From NCBI RefSeq assembly GCF_000741285.1, contig NZ_JGZE01000017.1:1-50617 (forward strand): a stretch of DNA of 50,617 bases, in the 5' to 3' direction. The DNA comes from Bifidobacterium mongoliense DSM 21395 (GTDB taxonomy: Bacteria; Actinomycetota; Actinomycetes; Actinomycetales; Bifidobacteriaceae). This document shows, one piece after another, positions 1-8,494 of this stretch. The notes under the pieces were generated by a model. It was not told the DNA's origin and did not search any database. It worked only from the letters and a program-made list of their open reading frames with translations. A program made the translations under genes and the position numbers. Position 1 is the stretch's first letter, and every line of letters starts with the position of its first letter.

Positions 1-133
1 TGATCTCGCGGCTGATGCTCGACGCGCTACGGCCCAGCATGGCGGCGATCGCCCGGACCGTGGCGCCGTTGCCCACCTGGATCTGGATGACCTGCCTTTC
101 CTCCTCACCGATATGCGAATACACTCGTGACAT
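1..133 (-). CDS. IS30-family transposase, N-terminal fragment (cut by window edge)
   Basis: Read on the minus strand from an ATG at 131-133, the first 44 residues begin MSRVYSHIGEEERQVIQIQ and continue with a helix-turn-helix of the type VRAIAAMLGRSASSISREI. This is the characteristic N-terminal DNA-binding region of IS30-family transposases. A purine-rich GGGAGGAAGG lies upstream of the ATG. The catalytic DDE domain lies outside the window, so intactness cannot be judged. The element borders the AT-richer island to its right, which suggests it helped shape that island; this is an inference. Confidence 0.85.
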   Translation of the reverse strand, partial: MSRVYSHIGEEERQVIQIQVGNGATVRAIAAMLGRSASSISREI

Positions 134-225
134 GGGTGCGACACCTTCCTCCCGCGGAAACCTAGACAATCTCCAATGGTATAAGGTGTTGCACTTCAAT
201 CTAGACAACGGGACGTGCAATGATT
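134..225. mobile_element. Probable end region of the IS30 element
   Basis: Upstream of the transposase start the minus strand reads GTTGTCTAGATTGAAGTGCA, ending near 185. This resembles the terminal inverted repeats of many IS30 elements, which often contain AGTGCAAC-like tracts. A second copy of TTGTCTAG lies near 163-170. The exact outer end cannot be fixed because the partner repeat is outside the window. Confidence 0.4.
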
Positions 226-235
226 TTCGTTTAGT

Positions 236-262
236 GGTGTACCGATTATCAATTGGTGCACC
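236..262. repeat. Imperfect palindrome left of the VIT gene
   Basis: GGTGTACC and GGTGCACC flank an AT-rich core (GATTATCAATT), giving an imperfect 27-bp palindrome. It lies about 70 bp before the metal-transporter start. It could be a regulator operator for that gene, or a symmetric target of the kind IS30 elements prefer. The sequence alone does not decide. Confidence 0.35.
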
Positions 263-318
263 ATTGTGGCCAACAACCAATGCGGCCAACATGTGATCCA
301 ATGACTCTATAGAATGGG

Positions 319-324
319 TATAAT
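319..324 (+). promoter_or_regulatory. Candidate -10 box (TATAAT) of the VIT gene
   Basis: A perfect TATAAT lies 7 nt before an in-frame ATG at 332, which would make the transcript nearly or fully leaderless. No convincing -35 box is seen at the usual spacing, so the promoter is only a candidate. Confidence 0.4.
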
Positions 325-331
325 GATAATC

Positions 332-1165
332 ATGCAAGAAATGCAGGGGCAGGACCATACCGATGGAATGCCAGTACCTGAGAATATTATCATTCCCACC
401 AAAGAGCAGGGTGGTTGGATGGGGGTTCAACCCACCAAGGCCATACGAGACAAAATCACTCCACATCCCGGAGAACTCAACGATGATGATGGCACCTCGA
501 ACAAGCTCAATTGGTTACGTGCCGGTGTACTGGGTGCCAACGATGGGATCGTATCGGTAGCGGGCACAATCATCGGAGTGGCGGGCGCCGAGAGCAACCC
601 TCGCTCTCTGTTGGTGGCAGGGGTGGCAGCCTTGGCCGCTGGAGCATTCTCGATGGCTGGTGGCGAGTATGTTTCAGTCAGCGCACAACGCGATACCGAA
701 CGCGCATTGCTCACGAAAGAGCGGTGGGAGCTGACCAATCTACCAGCTGAGGAACTTAATGAACTCGCTCAAATATACGAAACCAAAGGGATGACTGCAT
801 CCACTGCGACACAGGCAGCGGCAGAAGCCATGAATCACGACGCCTTACGGGCGCACGCGATCGATGAACTTCAGATTGATCCCGACGATCTGACCAACCC
901 ATGGTCAGCTGCTTTTTCTTCGTTTGTCTCATTCCTCGTAGGGGGTATCATACCCTTGCTATTCTCACTGATTCCAGTGGCTTTTCTAATGCGCATCGTA
1001 CTCATCGTCGTATCCGTTGCATTGGCACTGTTTATCACCGGTGCGGTCTCCGCGAAAATCGGAGGTGCGGCAAGGCGCAAGGCAGTATTGCGAAATGTGC
1101 TCATGGGATTGGGAACAATGTTGTTTGCATGGCTTGTCGGTTTACTATTCGGCATTCATGCCTGA
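332..1165 (+). CDS. VIT1/CCC1-family Fe2+/Mn2+ transporter
   Basis: The protein carries the VIT1/CCC1 family signature: LRAGVLGANDGIVSVAGTIIGVAG in the first membrane segment, then an AAGAFSMAGGEYVSVSAQRDTE motif, a soluble helical stretch rich in acidic residues, and three closing membrane helices. The family moves Fe2+ or Mn2+ out of the cytosol, in bacteria across the plasma membrane. About 50 hydrophilic residues precede the first membrane helix. The start is uncertain: in-frame ATGs occur at 314, 323, 332, 341, 368 and 419. 332 is chosen because a TATAAT box at 319-324 would place transcription start there; 368 has a weak AGGA about 13 nt upstream. With fetAB downstream, the island holds two likely metal exporters. 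Confidence 0.9.
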   Translation: MQEMQGQDHTDGMPVPENIIIPTKEQGGWMGVQPTKAIRDKITPHPGELNDDDGTSNKLNWLRAGVLGANDGIVSVAGTIIGVAGAESNPRSLLVAGVAALAAGAFSMAGGEYVSVSAQRDTERALLTKERWELTNLPAEELNELAQIYETKGMTASTATQAAAEAMNHDALRAHAIDELQIDPDDLTNPWSAAFSSFVSFLVGGIIPLLFSLIPVAFLMRIVLIVVSVALALFITGAVSAKIGGAARRKAVLRNVLMGLGTMLFAWLVGLLFGIHA

Positions 1166-1170
1166 TTTGT

Positions 1171-1212
1171 ATGCGCCCGGACTCATTCGCCATGGAGTGA
1201 GTCCGGACGCAT
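1171..1212. terminator. Strong stem-loop after the VIT gene
   Basis: Arms of 15 bp (1171-1185 and 1198-1212, one mismatch) enclose a 12-nt loop, starting 5 nt after the VIT stop codon. No long T-run follows, so a factor-dependent or bidirectional terminator between two convergent genes is likely. Confidence 0.6.
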
Positions 1213-1421
1213 GATCAAGCGACCCGACCGCGAGACTAACCGAAGAATCAGCGTCATAGGAGATTTCCCGAACACCGTCGCGTCATCTTGGGGACCTCTC
1301 ATCCCGAAGTCGGTGCGCGTCTTACTCACTTCAACCAAAACATTCGTTCAATCTCCAAACAACGTCTGCGGTCCCCTACCCAGTCCCCCTACCGTTCTGT
1401 GTTATCCGTCGGTGCTCATGG

Positions 1422-2108
1422 TCATGATGTCTCCATGGTCCAGTGTTGTGATATGACTCCCAAGCTTGCTGCCAGCAAGGCATTGAGTATTAGGGAAGCT
1501 ACTACATCACTGGGATAGTGGACGCCCAATATCAGTCTGGAGACCGCAGTCAACACCGGGATGAGCGTGAGGATCACCACGGTGGCGAGCCTCAGAAAAC
1601 ATCTGTGCCTTCTTGGCGGTTTCCGGACATGGCGTACCTGCAGGGTCAGAAACAACAACGCCACACAGCTTGTCGAAGCCGTCACATGTCCACTGGGAAA
1701 GCTTGGATCGCTCGCCAGACTCCCAAGCGGGGTTCCTGGACGGTTACGATTGACGACGAGCTTCACCACGAGTGTCACCATCATTGGGGTGACGGCGATT
1801 ATGGCACCCCGCACAGGCTGCACCCAACCATGCTCAGTCCAGATCAGATAGAACAGGAAGACTGAAACTATCAGTGCAGTCCCCGCAATCGAGAAAACCC
1901 GTCCAATGACGGTTGAGATAGCAAGCAACAAATCCGGGGCATTGTGGAAATGTCCGAGTATCATCATCTCATGACTCGTGATGGACCGGTTCCCTTTCAA
2001 TGCATCTCCGATGGGGATGATGCATATGAGAGTCAATGCTGTCAATAAGACGAGCAGCCGCCTAGTCCAAGACAGTCGAGACAACAACATGGAAAAATGA
2101 TTATTCAT
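1422..2108 (-). CDS. PAP2-superfamily membrane phosphatase
   Basis: A polytopic membrane protein with the three PAP2 phosphatase motifs in order: KLVVNRNRP (KX6RP), PSGH, and SRLILGVHYPSDV (SRX5HX3D). In bacteria such enzymes dephosphorylate lipid pyrophosphates or phosphates, often undecaprenyl pyrophosphate (BcrC type) or phosphatidylglycerol phosphate. Five to six hydrophobic segments are visible. The ATG at 2108 (MNNHF) sits just before the first membrane segment; the frame stays open to 2183, and no good ribosome-binding site distinguishes the two. It is divergent from the dedA gene. PAP2 and DedA side by side suggests lipid-carrier recycling; substrate is inferred only. Confidence 0.87.
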   Translation of the reverse strand: MNNHFSMLLSRLSWTRRLLVLLTALTLICIIPIGDALKGNRSITSHEMMILGHFHNAPDLLLAISTVIGRVFSIAGTALIVSVFLFYLIWTEHGWVQPVRGAIIAVTPMMVTLVVKLVVNRNRPGTPLGSLASDPSFPSGHVTASTSCVALLFLTLQVRHVRKPPRRHRCFLRLATVVILTLIPVLTAVSRLILGVHYPSDVVASLILNALLAASLGVISQHWTMETS

Positions 2109-2263
2109 GCGTTCAAGTGTTGCATTGAAGCACCAAGAATTCTCCAAGAATCCTTGCAGCGCGTGCCCGTGCTGTCTGAGCATGCGATTCTTAGCGTTTG
2201 CTTAGCGCTCTACTGGAATCATGTCGGTGACAGTAGAAAAAGGTACTCAAGAAGGACTGGAAC

Positions 2264-2914
2264 ATGCTATCTTTTCTTAGCCCGGCATTCGTTATTGCAG
2301 CAGCAGGGCCTTGGGCACTTGCAGCCTGCGCATTCATCATCTTCGCAGAATCCGGTCTGCTGATAGGATTTTTTCTTCCCGGAGATTCCCTAGTTTTCCT
2401 GCTTGGCATGGTTTCCGCGTCAATGACGCTGTCTGACTCACCCGTATCAGGAATGCCATTGTGGATCACCTGTCTCATAGTATCGGTGGCTGCCTTCACC
2501 GGAGACCAAGCCGGGTATGAGACCGGGAAGCACAGCGGAAACATTCGCCGGATTAAATCCTGGGTGCAGGGGAAAAATAGAAATCGCATCAAGCGAGCAC
2601 AGCGCTTCTTCGATGATTACGGCAGCCAGGCGATCATCCTGGCGAGATTCGTGCCCATATTGAGAACCTTTGTTCCCTTCATCATAGGCATGACGCATTT
2701 CAATCATCGCCGTTTCATCATCGCGAACCTTGTCGGGGCAGTTATCTGGGGCGTTGCACTTCCAAGCATGGGGTATGCTCTTGGTCGTATCCCGCTGATA
2801 TCGAATCATGTCGAAATAGTGTGCTTGTGCATCGTGCTCATTTCGATTCTTCCATTGGTATTCAAGGCTTTTACGTCTTGGCTGTCAAGAAGTGAAGAAA
2901 TCGAAACGAAGTAA
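2264..2914 (+). CDS. DedA-family membrane protein
   Basis: A 216-residue protein with the DedA/SNARE-associated signature: FAESGLLIGFFLPGDSLVF near the N-terminus, GDQAGYETGK around residue 85, and FARFVPILRTFVPFIIGM-like text (ILARFVPILRTFVPFI) near residue 125, ending in hydrophobic helices. Some DedA proteins translocate undecaprenyl phosphate or phosphatidylethanolamine; others are tied to membrane-potential and peptide resistance. An AAGGA lies about 8 nt before the ATG. It opens a tight run with the regulator, kinase and ABC genes (26-nt gap to the next gene), so co-transcription is likely. Confidence 0.9.
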   Translation: MLSFLSPAFVIAAAGPWALAACAFIIFAESGLLIGFFLPGDSLVFLLGMVSASMTLSDSPVSGMPLWITCLIVSVAAFTGDQAGYETGKHSGNIRRIKSWVQGKNRNRIKRAQRFFDDYGSQAIILARFVPILRTFVPFIIGMTHFNHRRFIIANLVGAVIWGVALPSMGYALGRIPLISNHVEIVCLCIVLISILPLVFKAFTSWLSRSEEIETK

Positions 2915-2940
2915 TACCGTCATCGGTGGAGGGCTGAAAT

Positions 2941-3671
2941 ATGAATGAACTTGATGATAGTCACAGCCGGTACGCATTGTCAGACCCGATCAAGCTGCTC
3001 CAACCCAGTCTTCTGCTCATTGAGGATGATCCGCAGATGGGAGGGATTCTCATGGAACTCCTTGAGGACGATTACCGTGTGCATTGGGTTACAACGGGAA
3101 AGGCAGCCATCCACGAGTTTGGCATGAATCCCTATGATGCAGTGATTGTCGATCGACGACTGCCTGATATGGATGGGTTGGATTTTGTGCGTTCGGCACG
3201 GAGGGAAGGCATCACCGTTCCCATGCTGATGCTCACCGCTCTTTCAAGCACGGAAGAGATCGTCTCAGGATTGGATGCAGGTGCCAATGATTATCTTTCC
3301 AAACCATTCCGTTTCGAGGAACTCAACGCACGCATACGATCATTGCTGCGCGGATATCAGGCACAGCAGCAGAGTCACGCGATTGGCGATTGGACATTCA
3401 AGGAGCACCGAGGCTCATCGAGTCGCCGTCGGGAATAAGCATCCAGTTATCTCCTGCGGAAGCTTCATTGCTGAAGGCGCTGTGCATCAATCCTGACCGG
3501 GTCTTCACAAGAAAAGAATTGCTCATGGCTGCTTTCAGCCGTGATGCTGGGGAGGGAACCATTGATACCTATGTTTCCTATATCAGACAGAAGACAGTCA
3601 AAGGATTGATCATGACAGTTCGAGGAAAGGGATATTGCCTCGGCAACCCCATGGAAAGTGACCCCATATGA
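2941..3671 (+). pseudogene. OmpR-family response regulator, frameshifted between its domains
   Basis: The first frame (2941-3438) encodes a full receiver domain: acidic pocket E28-D29-D30, phospho-acceptor D71 in VIVDRRLPDMDG, T99, and K121 in LSKPF. The second frame (from about 3390 to 3671) encodes the winged-helix domain: LSPAEASLLKAL ... FTRKELL ... TYVSYIRQK ... TVRGKGYCL. Homology continues across the junction if one base is added near 3400 (GDWTF-K-GAPRLIESPSG), so one base appears to be missing in the linker. As read, translation stops at 3438 and yields a receiver domain only. No obvious slippery heptamer is seen. The kinase gene starts within the stop codon (ATGA at 3668), so the pair was once an ordinary operon. 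Sequencing error is possible. Confidence 0.85.
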
Positions 3672-4702
3672 GACCTAATAACGAATCAGATGCACAGGTC
3701 GAGCGCAAGACATCCGGGATGAAAGCCATACGATCAATCAGCATACGGATGATGCTGGCAATGAGTGCAATTGCGATTCTCGGAGCACTTCTGCTGGTCA
3801 TTGGCGTCATTCTAGGTTCGCGACATGAACTCAGCGAACGCGGCTTCAGCCCCAACGACGTAACCTCGGGAGCTCTCTTCCATGGCAGCTTGATCATAGA
3901 CTCCGAAAAGGCAATAATCTTCATCATTCTCTTTGTCGCTGGAATCATCATCACCACAGGGATGGTTGCATGGTTTCTATCCCGCGAAGAGATCAGGCCG
4001 TTGGCTCAGGCCATACGACTGCAACGTAACTTCGTGGCAGACGCAAGCCATGAATTGAAAACGCCACTTTCAATAATCAGCGCTCGCAGCGAACTTATCG
4101 AGCGCCGCCTGCGACTCGGCAAACCCATCGATTCTCTGGTGAAGGAACTAACCAATGACGTATCGCGAATGGACAACATCATCAACGATCTCTTGCTGGC
4201 GGCACGCGGCGCCACCAGTCCGAACGCGGTGAATCTTTCCCAAGCAATCACTCACACCATCGGGTCAATCGATGTGCTTGCTAAGCAGCGCGAGATTACA
4301 ATCTATTTCACGCCACCCGCAACCACCGTTCTCGCCTTGTGTGAGGAAACCGGAATCGAACGGTGTCTTGTCGCTGTGCTTGACAATGCAATCGTTCATT
4401 CACCGAATCACACGTGCATAGAAGTGACATTGCATGCTGCACATGACAAAGCAGTCGTGACCATTCGGGACCAAGGAACGGGGATGGAAGGAAATCCGGA
4501 ACAGTGGTTCGCGCGTTTTGCACGTCCCGATGTGCAATCCGAACACCACGGGTATGGTCTGGGACTAGCTCTGACGCGCGACATACTGTCCCGCTACTCG
4601 GGAACCATTCGTGTTCTTTCAACATCCTCCTGCGGAACGACGATGGAGATTACACTCAAATTGGCGGTCGTTCCGAACGAATCGAAGGAAAACAACAAGT
4701 GA
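3668..4702 (+). CDS. Sensor histidine kinase (partner of the frameshifted regulator)
   Basis: This 344-residue kinase has two membrane segments (about 27-50 and 82-104) around a short external loop of about 32 residues. No clear HAMP follows; the HisKA box comes directly, with H128 in DASHELKTPL. The ATPase domain shows N240 (VLDNAIVHSP), the G1 box DQGTGM (268-273) and the G2 box GYGLGLAL (295-302). The short loop resembles intramembrane-sensing kinases. It overlaps the regulator stop by 4 nt and the ABC ATPase start by 4 nt, placing signalling and transport in one transcript. The stimulus is unknown; envelope or metal stress is inferred from the neighbours. Confidence 0.93.
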   Translation: MRPNNESDAQVERKTSGMKAIRSISIRMMLAMSAIAILGALLLVIGVILGSRHELSERGFSPNDVTSGALFHGSLIIDSEKAIIFIILFVAGIIITTGMVAWFLSREEIRPLAQAIRLQRNFVADASHELKTPLSIISARSELIERRLRLGKPIDSLVKELTNDVSRMDNIINDLLLAARGATSPNAVNLSQAITHTIGSIDVLAKQREITIYFTPPATTVLALCEETGIERCLVAVLDNAIVHSPNHTCIEVTLHAAHDKAVVTIRDQGTGMEGNPEQWFARFARPDVQSEHHGYGLGLALTRDILSRYSGTIRVLSTSSCGTTMEITLKLAVVPNESKENNK

Positions 4703-5403
4703 GCTATTTCACGGCGCACGCGCTGTCATGCGTGTTCAAACAGCATTCAACACAACAGAGCGATACAACCCTTTTCTCCGACCTTTCTTTCCATCTGGAG
4801 CGAGGCGAGATCGTCGATCTCACGGGCCCCTCGGGCTCAGGCAAATCACATGTGTTCATGGCGTTGGCACTGCTTGACCCTCATGCTTCTGCAAAGTTGA
4901 CGCTCGAAGGGAAAGACAGCAGCAGCTTCACACCAGAAAGCTGGAGACGCAATGTCGTATATCTCCCCCAAAGGCCGGTGTTGACCTCTGACACAGTCCT
5001 CGATGCCATACTGCTTCCCTTTGACTTCTCGATCAACAGGAGTGTCAAAGGCTTGGGACCACAAACGGCAAAGCCTACTGCCAAGCAGATCAGAAATGAG
5101 TTGGACGAGCTGGGATTGGACGATGTCGAGCTTGTCCGCAACCCCACAACGCTGTCCGTTGGACAGCAGGCACGGGTGTGCCTGCTGCGAAGCCTGATGC
5201 TCAGACCGAAAGTCCTGCTCAGCGACGAAGTCGATGCGGGATTGGATTCAGATAGCTCCGAAAAGGTCGGTGCCGTATTGCAAAGCGCTGCAGATCACAC
5301 AGGAATGGCTGTGCTGCGGGTCCGGCACAGGGATTCAGATGGTCGGGCCTCCATGATTCTTAGCCTCGCACATGGCAGGCTGTCACGACGGGAGATGGCA
5401 TGA
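4699..5403 (+). CDS. ABC transporter ATPase, FetA/YbbL type
   Basis: Translation from the GTG at 4699 (AAGGA upstream, GTGA overlap with the kinase stop) gives 234 residues. It shows Walker A GPSGSGKS (43-50), Q91, a signature LSVGQ (152-156, with V for the usual G) and Walker B VLLSDE (172-177). The switch histidine is probably that in VRHRD. The next gene encodes an UPF0014/FetB permease, the known partner of FetA; in E. coli FetAB is implicated in iron export. The frame is open upstream but that stretch is antiparallel to kinase coding and has no start signal. Function is assigned by partner more than by its own sequence. Confidence 0.87.
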   Translation: MSYFTAHALSCVFKQHSTQQSDTTLFSDLSFHLERGEIVDLTGPSGSGKSHVFMALALLDPHASAKLTLEGKDSSSFTPESWRRNVVYLPQRPVLTSDTVLDAILLPFDFSINRSVKGLGPQTAKPTAKQIRNELDELGLDDVELVRNPTTLSVGQQARVCLLRSLMLRPKVLLSDEVDAGLDSDSSEKVGAVLQSAADHTGMAVLRVRHRDSDGRASMILSLAHGRLSRREMA

Positions 5404-6206
5404 TTATCGCCTCGCGTACTGCAAGTGCCGTGTACGACATCAATGTTTTCGGGCTCTCCGTAACTTTTCTACTGGTTGCTCTGGCTGCCATCCTGACCCT
5501 CGTCATGAGACTGGGGATAGCGAAATCCATGATCTGGTCGACCCTGCGCTCACTGCTGCAACTGCTGGCCATGGGTTACATCATCAAGTACGTCATCGAA
5601 GCCAACGATGCACGAATCGTCCTGGCCTTAGTGTTTTTCATGGTTATCGCCGCCGTGCAAATCACTATCACCCGTGCCGATGGTATTCCACGAGGTCTGG
5701 CGATGCCAGTACTGCTCACCTTGATGATAAGTGTGCTCATCGTCGACGGCGTCGTCAGCGAACTCATCATCAAACCTTCTCCGTGGTATGCCCCGCAGAT
5801 TCTCATTCCGGTGACCGGCATGATGCTCGGCAACCTCGTCGCCGCAATCGCCGTTGCCATGAGCCGATTCTTCTCAGACATGAAAGCACGACAATATGAG
5901 GTCGAAGTGTACCTCAGCATGGGCGCAACCCCTTTCGAGGCAGCGAAACCATCAATCATCGCTTCGGCGAAACTCGGCCTCATCCCTACGATCGCACAGC
6001 TTGCCTCGAGTGGCATCGTGCTCATCCCGGGGATGATGGCGGGTCAGATCATGGCAGGAGGAGATCCGCTCGAGGCTGCGAAATACCAGTTCGTAGTCCT
6101 TGCCGCGCTCAGTTCGATCACCATAATTGGAGACACACTGATCATGATGCTGATATACAGGCGCTGCTTCACCGGACTTGACCAGTTCGAACCGCGCACA
6201 GCCTAA
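5400..6206 (+). CDS. fetB: UPF0014 (FetB/YbbM) ABC permease, putative iron exporter
   Basis: A 268-residue polytopic protein with the UPF0014/FetB hallmarks: R-L-G-I-A near residue 37, TLRSLLQLLAMGY, ILIPVTGMMLGN, LSMGATPFEAAKPSI, and GIVLIPGMMAGQIMAGGDPLEAAKYQ. Its start overlaps the ATPase stop (ATGA at 5400). In the family's studied member, FetAB exports iron and eases oxidative stress. A VIT/CCC1 transporter sits at the other end of the island, so the region may serve metal efflux. The gene ends the run; no neat terminator was recognised after it. Confidence 0.85.
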   Translation: MIIASRTASAVYDINVFGLSVTFLLVALAAILTLVMRLGIAKSMIWSTLRSLLQLLAMGYIIKYVIEANDARIVLALVFFMVIAAVQITITRADGIPRGLAMPVLLTLMISVLIVDGVVSELIIKPSPWYAPQILIPVTGMMLGNLVAAIAVAMSRFFSDMKARQYEVEVYLSMGATPFEAAKPSIIASAKLGLIPTIAQLASSGIVLIPGMMAGQIMAGGDPLEAAKYQFVVLAALSSITIIGDTLIMMLIYRRCFTGLDQFEPRTA

Positions 6207-6920
6207 ACGGTCACCTCCTTCCACATCTCCAAACCAACATTATGTCTTATGTCGAAATAACGTTGACGCCCGAATCTGAAGAGGTTCGGGGACCTTCCAG
6301 TAATTCTCCAAACCCCCAGGCCAAGCAGGAAAGAGGCTTCTTTCTAGCGAACTGCTCTTTTTGGCGGATTGTTTTCTCCGATTATGGAATACGGGCTCAT
6401 TTCATCAACAGATCAAGGTGCACCCTTTGGACTGTGATGATGTTGGCGAGCCAGTCTACAATCTTTCGTCTAACCCGTGATCATGGGGGCTGTTCCCTCA
6501 TCCAACACGGGATCCCGACCGATTCTGGCGCGAGGTACAAGTTTTGAGAACTTGTCCAAGTAGGGACGGCCGTTTTCGGCTTCACTCCGTTCGGTTTCCC
6601 AACGATGTCGGACGTCGATACCCCGCGGAGTTCTCAAAACTTACAAACTCGCCTCACTCAAGTCCGAACGAGGGCCATGTACCCTCCCATGAGATGTCTA
6701 CACCCCCTGGGTTGAGCACAACGGCGCTGATCGGGAGCATCAAGTCGCACGAAGCGTCGAAATCGCGCCGTCGTTCCACTGCCACGCCCCGGACTCCCCC
6801 CAGCACAGCCGCGGACTCCCCCGCGGTCTCATGCCCGGCGTCCTATACACTGATAGCGTCATCGTCATTCATCACCCGGAACGGGCAAGCCCCGACCGGC
6901 CTGTCATAAGGAAGCATGCC
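6207..6920. other. Gene-free seam between the AT-richer island and the core
   Basis: No convincing gene is seen in these 714 bp; open frames here lack family-like sequence. On the minus strand around 6400-6480 a 27-codon frame reads RKIVDWLANIITVQRVHLDL before a stop; it could be a gene relic but was not identified. Two linked inverted repeats (6537-6555 and 6539-6642) are listed separately. Base composition rises towards the right, as expected at an island edge. The last part must hold the glyA promoter; a weak TATACT-like box near 6845 is the only candidate. Confidence 0.5.
6537..6642. repeat. Nested inverted repeats in the seam
   Basis: ACAAGTT (6537-6543) and AACTTGT (6549-6555) form a perfect small palindrome. 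AAGTTTTGAGAAC (6539-6551) also recurs as its exact reverse complement, GTTCTCAAAACTT, at 6630-6642, 78 bp away. The arrangement could be ends of a lost small element or a pair of regulator sites. Confidence 0.5.
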
Positions 6921-8252
6921 ATGACCACAACCCCGAGCCACGATTCCGACCACGCGCCATTGGCGCAGGCATCCGACGACCCCTTCAACGCCCCCATCTC
7001 GCAGACCGACCCGCAGATCGCTGCCCTGCTCAACGCTGAACTCGAGCGTCAGCAGGAGGGACTGGAGATGATCGCGTCGGAGAACTTCGTGCCGCGCGCA
7101 GTGTTGCAGGCCCAGGGTTCGGTACTGACCAACAAGTATGCGGAAGGCTACCCGGAGCGTCGTTACTACGGTGGCTGCGAGGTGGTCGATCAGGTCGAGA
7201 AGCTCGCCCAGGATCGCGTCAAGGCGCTGTACCACGCGCCGTATGCGAACGTCCAGCCGCATTCCGGCGCACAGGCGAACGCCGCGGTCTACCAGGCGCT
7301 CATCAAGCCCGGCGACACCGTGCTTGGCCTCGCGCTCGACCATGGCGGGCACCTCACCCACGGCATGCGCATCAACTTCTCCGGCCGCTTCTACCACGCC
7401 GAATCCTACGGGGTGAATCCCGAGACCTACCGCATCGACCCGGACATCATCCGCCAGCGTGCGTTGGAAACGCACCCGCAGCTCATTATCGGCGGTTGGA
7501 GCGCCTACCCACGCGTCGAGGATTTCAAAGCGATGAAGGAGATCGCCGATGAGGTCGGCGCGAAGTTCTGGGTGGATATGGCCCACTTCGCCGGCTTGGT
7601 GGCCGCCGGACTGCACCCCAGCCCGGTGCCCTACGCCGACGTCGTCTCCTCGACCGCACACAAAACGCTCGGAGGTCCGCGTTCGGGCTTTATCCTGGCC
7701 CAGGAGGAGTACGGCAAGAAGATCAACTCCGCCGTCTTCCCTGGCCAGCAAGGCGGCCCCCTCATGCACATCATCGCAGGCAAGGCGGTGGCGTTCGCGC
7801 TGGCTGGTACCGACGCGTTCAAAGACCGCATGCAGCGCACCCTGGACGGCGCGAAAATCCTCGCCGAGCGTCTCAACGCCCACGACGTCACAGCGAACGG
7901 CATCACCCTGCTCACCGGAGGCACCGACGTGCACCTGGTGATGGTGGATCTGCGCCACAGCGAACTGGACGGCAAGCAGGGCGAGAACCTGCTGGCTCAG
8001 TGCGGCATCACCATCAACCGCAACACCGTGCCCTTCGACCCTCGCCCGGCTTCGGTGGCCTCCGGTCTGCGCATCGGCACGGCCGCCCTGGCCACACGGG
8101 GCTTCGCCGAGGAGCAGTACCGTGAGGTCGCCGACATCATCGGCATCGCCCTGGCACAAGGCACGGCCGCCGATACGGATGCGCTGCGCGCCCGCGTCAC
8201 GAAGCTGACCGAGGACTTCCCGCTCTACCCGGGACTCGACCAGGTCGACTGA
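6921..8252 (+). CDS. glyA: Serine hydroxymethyltransferase
   Basis: This cytosolic PLP enzyme interconverts serine plus tetrahydrofolate with glycine plus 5,10-methylene-THF, feeding one-carbon metabolism. Visible family text includes [35 protein letters not shown], then [13 protein letters not shown], and the PLP lysine K248 in [14 protein letters not shown]. The 443 residues are close to the usual 410-435, with about 25 extra N-terminal residues. The ATG at 6921 has AAGGAAG about 8 nt upstream; the frame is open further up but without start signal. No folate, glycine or SAM riboswitch was recognised upstream. A strong stem-loop follows the stop codon. Confidence 0.97.
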   Translation: MTTTPSHDSDHAPLAQASDDPFNAPISQTDPQIAALLNAELERQQEGLEMIASENFVPRAVLQAQGSVLTNKYAEGYPERRYYGGCEVVDQVEKLAQDRVKALYHAPYANVQPHSGAQANAAVYQALIKPGDTVLGLALDHGGHLTHGMRINFSGRFYHAESYGVNPETYRIDPDIIRQRALETHPQLIIGGWSAYPRVEDFKAMKEIADEVGAKFWVDMAHFAGLVAAGLHPSPVPYADVVSSTAHKTLGGPRSGFILAQEEYGKKINSAVFPGQQGGPLMHIIAGKAVAFALAGTDAFKDRMQRTLDGAKILAERLNAHDVTANGITLLTGGTDVHLVMVDLRHSELDGKQGENLLAQCGITINRNTVPFDPRPASVASGLRIGTAALATRGFAEEQYREVADIIGIALAQGTAADTDALRARVTKLTEDFPLYPGLDQVD

Positions 8253-8258
8253 CCGAAA

Positions 8259-8327
8259 GCCCGGCACCGGAACACCCCCGTGGTTCACTTTGTGTAGTCA
8301 ATCGCGGGGGGTTCGCTGGTGCCCGGC
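8259..8327 (+). terminator. Long stem-loop after glyA
   Basis: The stretch right after the stop folds into a long interrupted stem: 8259-8268 with 8318-8327 (one C-C mismatch), GAAC 8270-8273 with GTTC 8311-8314, and CCCCCG 8275-8280 with CGGGGG 8305-8310, leaving a 24-nt loop. No T-run follows. It is probably the glyA terminator or an mRNA-stabilising 3' structure. Confidence 0.55.
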
Positions 8328-8414
8328 CCGTCGCGGTGAGGAGGATCGGCGGTATATGGCCGTTTCTGCTTTTGCTCTTCTTCCGGCCCTACCAAAAGTA
8401 CTACACAACGTGAT

Positions 8415-8482
8415 CGGGCCGCCCGAATCCGTCTTAGGTCGATCGATCTGCCACAAGACGGCGGGAAATTGGGATCGGCCCG
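8415..8482. terminator. Nested stem-loop between convergent glyA and the DUF3052 gene
   Basis: Three helices nest: CGGGCCG 8415-8421 with CGGCCCG 8476-8482, CCCG 8422-8425 with CGGG 8462-8465, and CCGTCTT 8429-8435 with AAGACGG 8455-8461. It lies 13 nt beyond the DUF3052 stop. A terminator for that minus-strand gene is likely; a structured small RNA cannot be excluded. Confidence 0.45.
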
Positions 8483-8494
8483 CAGTCAGCGCGT

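Noticed and set aside
6700..6920. Folate, glycine or SAM riboswitch before glyA
   Set aside because: None of the conserved aptamer cores was recognised in the leader.
6843..8288. Long minus-strand open frame (about 480 codons) opposite glyA
   Set aside because: It mirrors the glyA codons of a GC-rich gene, shows no family sequence, and glyA is unmistakable.
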